DNA of 64,000 bases from Linnemannia elongata (lineage: Eukaryota > Mortierellomycota > Mortierellomycetes > Mortierellales > Mortierellaceae), in NCBI GenBank assembly GCA_036320915.1, contig JAXBDG010000001.1, positions 992,001 through 1,056,000 on the forward strand, in the 5' to 3' direction. Made by a program: the position numbers and the translations under genes. Under the pieces are notes generated by a model that worked only from the letters and a program-made list of their open reading frames with translations, did not search any database and was not told where the DNA came from. Below, in pieces: positions 33,216 to 45,361 of the stretch. Every line of letters begins with the position of its first letter. Within the stretch, counting starts at the first letter, position 1.

Positions 33216-34880
33216 TTAGTGGCGATGAGAGGGTTGCCAAGATCTAGCGACTTCCTCAACAGTCTTGCCGCGCGTCTCTGGGATAATCCTGTTGATCGCA
33301 ACGGTGAGTAGGCCGAGGATGACAGTGAACAAGTAAAAGACATTACCGCCCCACCATTCCTGCAGCTTGAGGAACATGACCGACACAATAAAGTTGGTAG
33401 TCCAGTTCACCGACAATGCATAGGCCGACGCACTCGCCACCGCCGCCGTGTCGACCACCTCGGGTATAATCAGGAACGGGATCGGGCCTAGACCAATCGC
33501 GAACGTCGCTACAAAGGCAATAATTGAGAACGCCGACAGTTTGGGGATTTCATAGTTGAGTGACCAGGCCAACAAGAACGAACTGCAACCCATCGCCACC
33601 GCCGACACCATCAATAGCGTGCGTCGTCCGGCCTTGTCCATCACGTACGCCGCAATCAGCGTCATGAGCACGTTCACAATCGAGATGTAGACTGTAATCA
33701 TTGCGCCTGACGAAGGAAGGATCTGCGACATGATCGCCGTCGAGTAAAAGATGACTCCATTGATACCCGACAGCTGTTGCGAAAGCTGTACAAGCGTGAG
33801 GATGATAAGAGGACGGCGGTAGCGGGGCATGGTTACAAACTCGACCACCGAAAGACCTCCCGAACCATGTGTCGCACTGACGTTACTGTCTTCCCCAGAG
33901 TGTCCAGCGCCGCCAACCAACAGAGGGTCGCTGTCGTCGTTCAGCAGTGAGCTGGCACCCTGGGATCCTTCCTCCTCGGCGACAATAGCACGCTCGTCCT
34001 GTCGAGTCCAATCACGAATCTCCTTGGCTACATCCTGACGGCCACGCAAGATCTGGAGGGATCGCTTGGCCTTGGCAGCGCCACCGGATTGAAGAGCGAG
34101 GTAGCGAGGGGATTCTTGGCAAAAGGGGAGAGCAAAGACCTGAACGACCGCAAGTCCTGCTCCTGCCAGTAAGATGGTGCGCCACTGTGTCTCTGTCGAG
34201 TAGTACAATCCCAGCACCTGCGAGAACAGAATACCCACCACAATGCCCAACTGGTTCATCACACCTATTTTATGATATATCGTAGATGTTTCTTGCCTTT
34301 TGTTAGTTCTGCTGCACAGCATCAAACGCGTAATAGCATAAAGCGACAACAAAGTATACCATGCGTAACTGCCAATTGACGTACCAAGGGTACCGCGAAG
34401 CTCAGCGGGGGAGATTTCAGCCAGGTACATGGGGACAATGACCGTCACGGCGCCACATCCAATACCAATCAAGAACCTGCCCAGAATCATAGTCCCATAC
34501 GACGACGCCATACCCATCGCCAACGAACCCAACACAAGCGGCGCATTATTGACCATCAACGCTCCACGGCGTCCCAACCGATTCGCGAGGCGCGATCCTA
34601 CAAACAACGACCCGATAAGGCCTCCTACAGTCAAAGTCGCGACCAAGACAGACCATTCTATATTGGTCATGGGGATACATGTCGGGAGCGAGCCTTCCTT
34701 TTCGAGGACAGGGAGCCCTGCTTCTAAACCAGTAGGAGAGAGGGCGCTGGGCGGTTCAGAAGGCTCGGGGCAGGTGGTGATGACCTTTTGGGGTGAGTTG
34801 AGTTCGCCAATGTGATGGCCGTACTGGAAGGACCCCAGCACGACCGTCAAGGCGTTAAGAATGAGGGCCACGGTGGCCAT
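33216..34880 (-). CDS. Sugar transporter of the MFS (SLC2/GLUT-like), 12 TM
   Basis: Two exons, 34880-34385 and 34264-33216, 514 aa. Sugar-porter signatures in order: GSFQYGHHIGELNSPQ in TM1, NRLGRRGALM, GRFLIGIGCGAVTVIVPMYL then AEISPAELRG, ESPRYL, QQLSGINGVIFYS in TM7, DKAGRRTLL and the end signature IPETRGKTVEEV. The start chosen is MATVALILNALTVVLG; the frame is open 40 codons further but that part is polar and outside the family. The intron (34265-34384) is supported by ELRGTLG joined to VMNQLGIVVG, the normal TM4-TM5 link. A Ser/acidic cytosolic loop of about 60 residues lies between TM6 and TM7. Hexose uptake is likely; specificity unknown. Confidence 0.93.
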   Translation of the reverse strand: MATVALILNALTVVLGSFQYGHHIGELNSPQKVITTCPEPSEPPSALSPTGLEAGLPVLEKEGSLPTCIPMTNIEWSVLVATLTVGGLIGSLFVGSRLANRLGRRGALMVNNAPLVLGSLAMGMASSYGTMILGRFLIGIGCGAVTVIVPMYLAEISPAELRGTLGTSIGSYAWYTLLSLYAITRLMLCSRTNKRQETSTIYHKIGVMNQLGIVVGILFSQVLGLYYSTETQWRTILLAGAGLAVVQVFALPFCQESPRYLALQSGGAAKAKRSLQILRGRQDVAKEIRDWTRQDERAIVAEEEGSQGASSLLNDDSDPLLVGGAGHSGEDSNVSATHGSGGLSVVEFVTMPRYRRPLIILTLVQLSQQLSGINGVIFYSTAIMSQILPSSGAMITVYISIVNVLMTLIAAYVMDKAGRRTLLMVSAVAMGCSSFLLAWSLNYEIPKLSAFSIIAFVATFAIGLGPIPFLIIPEVVDTAAVASASAYALSVNWTTNFIVSVMFLKLQEWWGGNVFYLFTVILGLLTVAINRIIPETRGKTVEEVARSWQPSHRH

Positions 34881-35398
34881 TTGTTGAACAAGTCTTTGTT
34901 TGTTATAAAGAGATGGCTGTTTTGTCCTGTTTGTTTTGTTTGTCGAGTGGTTGTTCTTGGATGTAGATGATCTTGGTGTTGGCAAAGGAGGTGTTGGCAA
35001 AGGAGGTGTTGGCTGTAGATGAAAAAGGACAGTTGGGCTGGGGAGTCAAGACAAAGGAGGGAAAGCCACAGAGCAGAGGGGTAACTGAAAAATCAAGTCG
35101 CACGCTCAGGGGGAAGGGAAAGGACCAAATGCCAATTTGCTTGTTTTTCATGCCAACACCCCTTGAAGACACGCAAGTGACCCATGTCCGCTTTGACCTT
35201 TGGCCACTTAGGGAAAAAAGAAAACTGCCAAAGGTAGAGTATGAGAAATACATGTTTGTTTTTATGATCCAGGGCTAGCAGTGTGAAAAGAATGTGGACA
35301 TGATAGGAGGAAGTCGCCCTTGCTGGTCTGCCAGCAAGGGAGGGAATAGGAAAGGAAGAGTAGAGAGAAAGAGAAAATAAAAGGAACTAGCTAGGCAT
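34881..35398. other. Intergenic region between sugar transporter and LSC1
   Basis: Promoter of the transporter and 3' flank of LSC1. It contains a 15-base unit (TTGGCAAAGGAGGTG) present twice in tandem near 34978-35007. No gene seen. Confidence 0.55.
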
Positions 35399-37816
35399 TT
35401 AAACCAAACCAGCCTTCTCCATGGCAGCGCGCATAAGGACTCCCAACTTGGCAGGGGACTGCGAGACAATGACACCAGCGCTCTCGAGGGCCTTGATCTT
35501 GTCATCAGCACCTCCCTTGCCTCCAGCAATAATGGCTCCGGCGTGACCCATGCGGCGGCCAGGGGGAGCAGTGCGTCCAGCAATGAACGAGACGACGGGC
35601 TTGGGCTGCTCGCGGGTCAAGTTGTACTGCTTCAAGAACTCGGCGGCCTCCTCCTCGGCGCTGCCTCCGATCTCTCCGATCATGATGATACCCTCGGTGT
35701 TAGGGTCGTCCAAGAACAAGGTCAAGCAGTCAATGAAGTTGGTTCCGTTGAAGGGATCACCACCGATACCGACGCAAAGGGACTGGCCAAGACCGACCTC
35801 AGTGGTCTGGTTGACAGCCTCGTAGGTAAGAGTACCGGAGCGGGAGACGATACCTATATCATATCAATAAAAGGCGTGTTGGTCACACATGGGGTTGATT
35901 TACATCAGGCTACGCGTATTTGGCGGTCAACTTTAAGAAGAATGGGTGAACATACCGATCTTTCCGACCTTATGGATGTGGCCGGGCATGATACCGATCT
36001 TGCAGGCATCGGGGGCAATGATACCGGGGCAGTTGGGTCCGATCAAGCGGGTCTTATCCTGGGACTTCATGGCGCGGACAACCTATTGATTAAAACGGTA
36101 TGGGAGCAATAGTGAGTATCAAATATAAGCAATGAGAGGGCATGAACATATCAAAGAATAACAAATGACTAGTGACACTTACGCGAACCATGTCCTGCTG
36201 GGGAATACCCTCAGTAATGGCGACGACCAAGGGGATCTCGGCCTCAATAGCCTCCAAGATGGCACCGGCAGCCATGGGGGGAGGAACGTAGATGACGGAA
36301 GCATCGGGCTTGACCTCACGGGCAGCATCGGCGATGGTGTTGAAGACGGGGAGACCCAAGTGGGTCTGGCCACCCTTCTTGGGGGAGACACCTCCGACCA
36401 TGTTGGTGCCGTACTCAATAGCCTGCTTGGAGTGGAAGGTACCCTATTATTGTTCAATGAAAGAAAGGAGTAGAGGGTTGAGTACAAGGAATGAAAAAGG
36501 TTGATGAGGGTAAAATCCTCCCCACAAAGAATGCCATTTCCAAAAGGAAATCGTGCTCTCGTTTGAAGAGAACTTAATCCTTGTCTCGACCAAAGGCGGC
36601 ATGCGGGGAAAACCTGGGGTAGAGGCGATCTCGCAAAGCGACGGCAGATCGGTGCAACAGATTAAACAAACACAAACGATTGTCGCCCTGAAGACTATCA
36701 TGTCCAGGTGTCTGTTCGGGCATTGTTCATTCAGAGTCCCCCAGCACAAAGGTCAAGCTGCTGGTTAGCAGACTTCAGGTAAGATTATGCTTGTCCATGG
36801 GCAGTTGTCCAGAGAAGTGCAAGCCAGGCTGCCACTGTCCAGTGAATCAATTGTTGACGTCTTGTCGCTTCCAAGGTAATACTCGGCCGCAAGAAAAAGT
36901 CGCCTTGCACCTTCCAACAATCCCGAACATAGGAGATAGGGTGCGAAAACGAAAAAAAGGGTGTCAATCCTTACCTGCTTGCCGGTGAATCCCTGGCAGA
37001 CAACCTTGGTGTTCTTGTTGATCAACATGTTCTTGACGGTCTTGTCGTAACCGGTACCCTGGGGCACGGAGCTGAACATGCGTTGGGCGGCTAATCGGAT
37101 GCAATTGGATGTTCAAGGAAGGCTTGGTTAGTTTTCTGTATATGCGAAAAGCACCAAGCAGCGGCCGAGCCGTTCGCGCTGTTTAAAGGATAAAAGGGAG
37201 TGAGTATTCCGCGTTCCGAGAATAAACACACCCCAGTCCCGGTTCCTTCAGATATGAAAAGTGCACGCAAAAACATTGGCAAACAAAAAGCGTTGGGGGG
37301 GAGGGGGAGGAGGTCATCGTCCTCGTTGCGTGAAATGAGATCGGTGGGCAGTCTGATGCAAGACTTGCAGTTCCGACATAAACACCTCCTTCGTTTGTGT
37401 CTCCGTGAGCGAGGGAGGTTGGGTTTACACGCCTCTTTGGTCAGCCGCCGTTTGTCCGTTTGTTGATAGGTGGGCCTCCTTTTCCCGAGAAGATGTCGCC
37501 TGAAAGAGAGTCAGTCTTCCTGCAACTCTGGTTCCACTCATCACAGTAACATGTCGCTGTATTTTTCCCACAGTGCAATCAGAAGGCGGCAGACCCGAAT
37601 CGGATTTCAGTTTTGCTCATCGCGGGTTGTTGCTGTTGTCGTTTGGTGATTATTTATTTTCGGGTACGATGATTTTTTTTTTTTTCAGGTACGCCGTAGA
37701 GAGACACAGGAGTCTTAAGATGGATGAGCGCGAACATCGGTCTTTCTTAAGAGAGATGGAAAAGAGGAGAACTTGCCTTTGCTGGCAGAGGCCACGTTTC
37801 TCAAGGAGGCAAGCAT
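35399..37816 (-). CDS. LSC1: Succinyl-CoA ligase alpha subunit, mitochondrial
   Basis: TCA-cycle enzyme forming succinate and ATP/GTP from succinyl-CoA in the matrix, as a heterodimer with the beta subunit. Five exons: 37816-37777, 37090-36975, 36443-36183, 36082-35956, 35853-35399; 332 aa, the normal length. Exon 1 encodes the mitochondrial presequence [13 protein letters not shown]. Then [20 protein letters not shown] (CoA-binding start), [47 protein letters not shown] and [10 protein letters not shown] with the phospho-accepting His285. Intron 1 (686 nt) begins with GC rather than GT: the donor is AAAG/GCAAGT, a good GC..AG site, and the join gives [10 protein letters not shown] in frame. 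The other introns are GT..AG. IF1 lies divergently 727 bp away. Confidence 0.96.
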
Positions 37817-38543
37817 TGTTGGTGGTTGTTTATGGTTGATGGGGAAGTGAGAAAAACAAGAAGAAGGGAAAAAAAGAGGAACGAACCCGCTCTTCTCAAC
37901 AAAGGTGTCAACAGAAATCCAACAACACGTACACAAAACACACACACACTCCCAATTCAAATCGTACGTGGCTCCTTTCGCTGGAGTTTGAAAATGAAAT
38001 TGCCTTGCCGCTGACCCCAGAAAAATAACGCGCCAGCCTGGACTTTTCCTTTCCACCTTTCGATGGCAGCAGGGTGGATCTTTTTTTTCACCACGGCGCC
38101 GTGCCAAAGATGCCGGCGACTATGTTATCTACAGCAATCCCTCTAGGCGTGGGCCTCAAACTAACTGACACTACCAGACTGAAAAAAAGAGAAAGGCATA
38201 TATACACGCTCCGATGTCGCGTTCACGACAGATATCCGGGTGATCAATCCCCCAGGCAGGAACACGGAAAGTGGGAAGCCAGGCCAATTGCCGTCATGGG
38301 TTCAGGAGGCGGAGGCAGGCCTTTTTTTGGTCATTGTTGCATTGTTGTTGCTCAAAGCGAGACACTGTGGTCGCGCGTCTCATCCCCAAATCATGGATTT
38401 ATTTGTGTTCATACGTCACGAACACGCGCTGAAGCTTGCGGCGAGATCGTACTTTTGCTCTCCTTTATTTTCGTACTTTCATTTTTTTTCCTTTTTCTCT
38501 TTCAACCAACTTCCCTTTTACACAAAAACCCACCATATCAACC
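37817..38543. promoter_or_regulatory. Divergent promoter region of LSC1 and the IF1-type inhibitor
   Basis: 727 bp between two start codons of mitochondrial energy genes. It holds a CCAAT box near 38283-38287 on the plus strand and a CT-rich leader before 38544. No gene recognised; a 245-codon frame starting at 38074 overlaps the IF1 exon out of frame. Confidence 0.5.
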
Positions 38544-39031
38544 ATGTTGCGCACCATCACCGCCACCAACGCCGTCCGCACCTTCAAGCCCGTCCAGGCC
38601 GCTACTGCTGCCCGCCGCGCTTACACCACCGGCTTCGACGACAAGGAGAAGGCCGAGGAGGCCAGGTACATTCGCGCCAAGGTACAGTCTCGTTCCGATT
38701 TCGAATCTTCCTCCCATGGAGAAACCCGAAAATAACTCCCACCCGGGTTCATCTGATCAAGTTTTTTCGCAGAGCTGCTTTTCTTTCTTCAAGTCTACGC
38801 TTGCAGTTTGATATTCGAGTTCTGTCGAGAGAGATAACAGGACGCGATAATCCGGATCGATACTATTCACTCTCCTGACCGAAAATCGGACACGACGCTA
38901 ACTCCTTTCTCAATTCACTTCTTTTCTTGTGTTTTCGCTGTCAATAGGAGCAGGAGCAGATCAAGAAGTTGAGAGAGGAGCTCGCTCGCAAGGAGAAGGA
39001 GATCGAGGATCTCAAGAAGGGCAAGAAGTAA
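38544..39031 (+). CDS. INH1: Mitochondrial F1-ATPase inhibitor, IF1 family
   Basis: Blocks ATP hydrolysis by the F1 sector when matrix pH falls. Two exons, 38544-38681 and 38948-39031, 73 aa. Residues 1-28 form an Arg/Ala presequence (MLRTITATNAVRTFKPVQAA then TAARRAYTT). The inhibitory helix reads GFDDKEKAEEARYIRAKEQE, with the intron after RAK, and continues as a coiled coil QIKKLREELARKEKEIEDLK. Length and helix pattern fit the family, though the usual REK is DKEK here. Codon use is strongly C/G-ending. An AATAAA signal follows near 39174. Confidence 0.88.
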
Positions 39032-40204
39032 ATATGCTGAACCTCTTTGCTTCCTCCTCACCCGACGCTCGACACCTCCCAAAATGGGTCAAGGACGCAC
39101 ACGCACTCCTGCAAGAACCCGCATAACAGCTTTTAACAAACACACCTTTGGTGCACCACACTCAACGATGTAAATAAAACCCAAAAAGATCCATAACCAC
39201 ATATTACTTTGTCCGCTCCCGAGCGCCTACGTCACCGTGTTCGATCTTGTGGCAACCCTTAATAAATTATGTGGCCGCCAAGTTGGATGCCAGCTTCTCA
39301 ACTTTTGAACATGGCCAAACCACTCTCTTCACCTCCAATACCGCCATTTGGTAATAACCCCTTCTGAGGGTGACCATGAATGCCACACTGCCACACACTT
39401 ACCAGGCATTCGACTTTTGCAGACTTATTCAACAATATGTGGACATGCAGTCGGTTGGGGTTGTGTATACTGGGTGTGCAAGGCTTCTTCACGTTAGAGA
39501 AACACAGCGGTGAAGACAACGGACAGACGCACGATGAACAGAAATAGACGATGTCGAAGACACGGACGGGGATCGAGAATAGAACAAAAAAAACAAGGAA
39601 GCGATAAAGAGGAAAAAGAAGGAGAAGGCAAGGAGAAGCAGGGGAGACACAGTCCAGAGTGCTGAACAAGGAGGCAACTTCCTTCTATTACCATAGTGGC
39701 ACTCTTTCTTTTTTCTGTCGACCACTCCTTCCCTTCAGTCCGAACCAAGACTGGCCAAGACAAAGACAGGACAGGAAAATGGACAGACGACTCGTTTTTC
39801 ATTATTCACTTGGACAACCAACTGACCGACTTTCTTTTCTCTCTCTCTCTTTCCCTCCCTTCTTTCCTCCCTCCCCTCCTTTCACCCATACGCTGCTTGC
39901 TCTAACCCCCTGTGCCGTCCCCTTTTCCTTTCCCCCTCTGTCACTCTTCACCCCTCACCCAACGACCCTTGCCTTCTTCCCTCCTTTCGACCGACCCATC
40001 AACTCATTCACAGAACGACACTCTCCCCTCCTTCTTTTCTCTTCTCTCTTCTCTCTTCTCATTCTTTCCTTCTCTCGCTTCACCACCACCATTACAACAG
40101 CAACGAAAAATACTCAAAAAACTTCCCAGGCTATTTTCAAGATATCTCACGGAGGCTGCCAGATCGTTTAACCATCGACCCACTTTTTCTCGACCACACG
40201 ATCC
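39032..40204. other. Intergenic region, 3' of IF1 and promoter/leader of the NST1-like gene
   Basis: No gene seen. From about 39830 to 40080 the plus strand is almost pure CT, a typical leader/promoter tract for the downstream gene. Confidence 0.6.
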
Positions 40205-43200
40205 ATGGCCGCCCACACATTCGCTCCCGAGGACGCCCTGCCCCCACCAAAGTCAGCCGTCATCTACAGCAGAGACGGCAGGAAGAGGAGTCTCAACATC
40301 GATATGACCAAGCACTTTGCGCCATCCCTTCACGACCACTCGATGCCCCCACTGCATCCTGCCCTTGCCTCTGCAGGAACAGGAGCAACACTAACAGGAG
40401 CCGCTCGTGATGGCTCTTCTTCAGAGACCCCTCAGGGTCATAAAGGATCCTCCTCTAGCAACCACAACGGCCTCCTCTTTGGCAGCATCAACGCCTCACA
40501 CAAGAAAAAGAAAAAGAAACGCTCCAAGAAGAAGGCGCTGGAAAGGATCGAGGAGTCAGAACAACGGAGAGGAGGACATAACCACTTGCACCAGCATCAA
40601 CATCAACATCACGCCGACTGCCAGCACGACCATGCACACCACCATCATCACGACTCGGGACACCATCATCACGACGACGAAGACGAGGACGACGAGGATT
40701 TTTACTCGGACGAGGAGGTTTATGATCCTGAGACGCCCTCCATGGCTTCTGCTTCAGGAGCAGGCGCAGCCAGCTCTGGAGGTTCGATTCACCAAGGTGC
40801 ATCGACTACAGCCGCAGCATCCACCAGTCAAAGCGTCGGATCGACCGCCTCCAAAAAGAAGAAGAAAAAAAAGAAAAAGTCGACCACCACCAACCCGCTG
40901 CCATCTTTTGCCAGCAACGCCTACAACCAACACAGCCACAGCCACAACCACAACCACAGCCATCCCAGCAGCTCCAAGGCAATGGTTCCTTCTGGACACC
41001 GCAACGGACATGAGCATGGATCGATGACCAAGCACTCTCACGACAGCCATGCCCAAAACGACGGATTCTGGCACTACTCGGACGCAGAGGAGCGTCAGCG
41101 GATCCGGGAGTTTTGGTTCCAATTGCGGGAAGAGGAGCGTCGATCCCTTGTGCGAGTTGAGAAGGAAGCTGTTCTGAAAAAGATGAAAGAGCAGCAGCGA
41201 CACTCTTGCTCATGCTCTCTCTGCGGGCGGAAGCGGTAAGCATTGTCACTCTTGACCGACAAGAAGACCATCTCGCTGGCGTGTTCTCTTTCTATTTTTT
41301 TTTTGATCGGATGCAGATCTGCAGATATCTAAACACCTCTTATTTATCGCTGATGCCGAAATAGAACTGCGATTGAGGAGGAGTTGGAGCTTTTGTACGA
41401 CGCCTACTACGACGAACTGGAACAATATGCCAATCAGCAACAGCCATCGGATGGGCACGCCCTCACATATGGTCAACATACCCCAGCCTTTGAGGATGAC
41501 GAGCTATCGGACGAATCCAGGGGCTCGGATGAGGAGGATGACGAGGATGACGAAGATGAAGACGAAGACGACGATGAGGAAGATGACGAGGATGATGAAG
41601 AAGAAGATGATGAGTATGAGGACGAGGATGACGAGGAAGAGTATGAGGACGAAATCAACAATCGCCAAGCGCCCTTCCCATACCGTAGCGGCTTCCCCAA
41701 CACACTTCAAGCCAAAGGTACGAAGTCACCAAACGTTGCAACCTATTCCCAGCTTGATGTGCACGTACTCTATTAATTGATCCTGACCCTTTTCGCCTTA
41801 TTCAACAACACATAGGCAACATCCTGACAGTCGCAGAGGATCTCCTTGAAAATGACGGCAAGAAGTTCCTCGAGATGATGGATAGGCTTGCCGACCGCAA
41901 AGTTCAAAGAGATGACGACTTGATGGACAACCGGGGTGTCTACGAAGAATACGATGATGAAGACGATGGCGAATTCGAAGACGACGGCCCTGAAGAGGTA
42001 ATATGCTAGAGACACAATTGCGTCGGTCATACAGGAAATTCGTGCGGGATTGAATACTTATTTGTGCCAAGGTCACATTTTATTAATATTGACCATGGCT
42101 ATCACCTATTTTACTCGATATTAGGATGCACTAACAAAAGAGCAGCGAATGGAAGAAGGACGCCGCATGTTCCAGGCCTTTGCTGCACGAATGTTTGAGC
42201 AGCGCGTCTTGAGTGCATATCGAGAAAAAGTCGCTCAGGAAAGACAGGAGCGTCTTTTGGCAGAACTAGAAGAGGAGTCACGCCAGGAACAGCTTCGCGA
42301 GGAAAGGAAAGAACGAGAAAAAGAAAAGAAGCGTGACAAGAAGAGGTAACTTTTGTTCTGCGAACCAGCACGTGAATGTATCGTTGATTCATGTCACAAC
42401 TCAATTCAGTGCATATAAACTAACGACACGTCCACTTTTCATTCTCGCTTGACTAGACTGCAACGCCAACAAAAGGAGGAAGAAAGGGCAGCAAAGGAGG
42501 CCCAGCGGTTAGCAGAAGAGAAGCGGGTTCAGGAGGAACGCGAGCGCAAACAGGAGGCAGATCGGAAACGGAGAGAGGAGGAACGGCGAGTCAAGGAAGA
42601 GGAGAAGAGGCTACGAGAGGAGGAGCGCATCAAAAAGGAGGAGGAGCGGAAACGCAAGGCTAAGGAAGACAAAGCTCGTGAAGCTGAGAAGGAGCGCAAG
42701 AGGAAGGAGGAGCAGCTGGCCAAGGAGAAGGAAGAACAGCTTGCCAAGGAGAAAGAGGAGCAGCTTGCCCAGGAGAAGGAGGAGCAGCTTGTGAAGGAGA
42801 GGGAAGAGCATGCCAAGAGGGCGGAGGAGGATGCACGGCGACAGGAACGTGAGGCGTACCTGAAGCAGCAGCTCGCCTTGGAGCAAATGCGACAAGAAGA
42901 GTTGCGGTTGCAAGAACAGCTGGCCAAACAAGAGTTGGCATTGGAACTAGAACTCCAACAGGCAGAGGAGCGAGCACGAGAAGCCCTTGCAACCACGGCG
43001 GCTGCCGCGATTACCAATACCTCGACTGCTCAGGATACCATCCCTCAGTCTCCTTCCTCCATATCGTCAGCACCCACTCCAGGACTCACCAATGCCATTG
43101 ATGAACCACTGGGTCGATCGCCCAAGGTCTCTCCTTCATCATTGCCATCTGACATTGGCGAAACTTTGAATGATCAGCCTGCTTTGGTACAAGACCTATC

Positions 43201-45154
43201 AACCTCAGTTCACAACCCTCTGTGGTCCAATTCATACCCAACCCAGTCAAATCCACAGGCTCATGTCCAATCCCAGCACTCTCTTGCACATCAACACTCT
43301 ATGTTCCAGCAGCCTGTGCAACATGGCATGTTCCGACCACCAACGCACTTTGGTCCCATTGGAGGCGAGCATGAGGCGTTTTCGTCGCGTATTGGCCATT
43401 CAACCGGTCGCGGCGGCTTCTTGGCAGGACCTTCACACCCGAACCATTCACCGTTTCAAGTGGCTCCGCAGCACCCGGTATCCTCCAGCCAAGTTCCTCA
43501 GTCGACGGGCGGTTTGCGGTCACCAGGCCTTGGTCCCATCGGATACAGCCAAAACAACACTTCAGCCAAGCAGATGATGGCATTCATGAACACCAACTCA
43601 TCAGCAGCTCACGACCTACCGAACAAATCCGGCTCGCCTTTGCACAGCCCTTCAAGTCTTGGAGCCATCGGGACGCCTATCAACTCGTTTGGCCCCATTT
43701 CACCGATTGGCCATGCCAGAAGGACATCCACGCCACATGGACCTACAACTGACGCAATCAAGCCCATCCAGCGTCCAGTACCTATTGGAAGGCCGAAAGA
43801 TTCTGCTCAGAATGCGAGCGCTGGAACCATCTCCAGCAGTTTCGATGGCCTGACATTGGGACTTTCCGGCCTTGCTGTTGGTGCTGAAATCGAGAGGCGA
43901 TCTAGATCACCTCCTCTAAACCTTACCGGCGGATCTGCTTTGGATTTAGACGGCGTGGTACTTGGAAACAAGGATACTTTGCGGTCGACGAACGGAGGAG
44001 GTGAAAGCCATTCGTTCTCAAACGATGCACCTGCGTCTATTGGATTGCGGCAATTAGATCCATTGGAACCTCTGCAGAGCCTCAGCCCTTCGAACCCAGG
44101 CTCGTTCTTCACCAACTCGTTCTTTGGAAACCGAATGAACGGTCATGGTACGACGCGATATCTTCGAACATTCAATATCGGACTTTTCTCCCATATAATC
44201 TCTCAACCGCATAGCTAACATTCTCAACTTTGCTTGATAGTCCCTTTTATGTCAACAGGAGATTTTTCGACCTATGGTCAACAGCAGCCTGGACATGGAT
44301 CGGCGCCATCTGCCACACACTTCATGTCCCCTTATGCGATGAACATCTCATCACCACCACCAAACCAGCTTCAACATCTCCAGCAACAGCAGCAGCGCAC
44401 ATCTCAACAGCAACAGCAACAACACCAACTGTATCTGCAACAGCAGCAGCAGCAGCAGTACATGCAGGAACTGCATCTGCAGCAACAACAACACCAACTT
44501 CAGCAGCACCAGCTTCAGCAGCAACAACAGCACCAGTTGGGTTTGAGCTCTCCACCCTTGAATGGATCCCATACTTGGGGACGAACGAACTTTATGCGAC
44601 CGCCTAATATGAACGGTGTAGGGGCTAATATTTCGTCCACCATGGGCTTGTCTTCGCCGCCTTCAAGGGCTCTCTCGCCACCACCAGCTCTCAGCAATAG
44701 TGGAAACGTCAGCAATGGTCAGCACAGTCCTTTGATGCCGATCGGGCCACCTCACGGAGGAGCGAACAGTCATATGCACCAACAGCATTCGTCTCATGGA
44801 TTTAATCACTTCCCTAGCCATGGCTTAGGATTGTCTGTGGGGTCGGGTCGCAAGTCTGTGAGCCATTTGCCGACGATGAGGATGCATGGAATAGATGGAA
44901 TTGACACGGGTCTCTTGTCTCCGAGAAACAACAGTGTCAGTGGAGTCGGACAACCAATGGATAGTGAGCGACTTTCGAAAGGTTTCTCGAGTGGGTTCGG
45001 AGCCCATCTCATACAGCAGAAACAGCAGCAACAGCACCCTCATCAACTTCACCAACAGCATCCTTTGGGGTCGATTGGTGAGGTTGGAGATCCAACAGGC
45101 GGAGCCGTGGGTGGCGGCAGTGGAGCACCTAGAGAGACGACTTACTCGTTGTAA
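40205..45154 (+). CDS. NST1: NST1-like stress-response protein
   Basis: Fungal NST1 affects salt tolerance and is linked to mRNA processing. Six exons: 40205-41235, 41365-41717, 41816-41997, 42125-42345, 42457-44147, 44241-45154; about 1,463 aa. Core matches to the family: [20 protein letters not shown] then [15 protein letters not shown], an acidic run of Asp/Glu, [20 protein letters not shown], and [20 protein letters not shown]. Then comes a long charged coiled coil with near-perfect EEQLAKEK octads around 42709-42795, and a Ser/Pro/Gln-rich C-terminal half with poly-Q coded at about 44380-44540. His-rich and Lys-rich tracts mark exon 1. All introns are GT..AG and phases close. It converges on ERG7, 207 bp apart. 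Confidence 0.9.
42709..42795 (+). repeat. 24-bp coding repeats (EEQLAKEK octads) in the NST1-like gene
   Basis: Three to four tandem copies of a 24-base unit encoding the octad EEQLAKEK with small changes (AQEK, VKER). Confidence 0.85.
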
Positions 45155-45361
45155 TTTTTCTTATCTTCACTTTCACATTTCCTTTTGTTTCATTCATTCG
45201 TTTCCCGTCTCTTGTTGTTGTTGCTTTCTCTTGTCCCTCTTTTTGTTTCCATAGTACCTACGTCCCTTCCCCCCATCATCCATTTATCCCAATAATGTAC
45301 AAACACAGTGTCAAACTAATGATAAAAAAAAATGCATAAAATTTAAAAAGTGTTTCTTTTT

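Noticed and set aside
38074..38811. Plus-strand open frames over the IF1 gene
   Set aside because: They overlap the IF1 exon in other frames; the IF1 product is recognisable and these are not.
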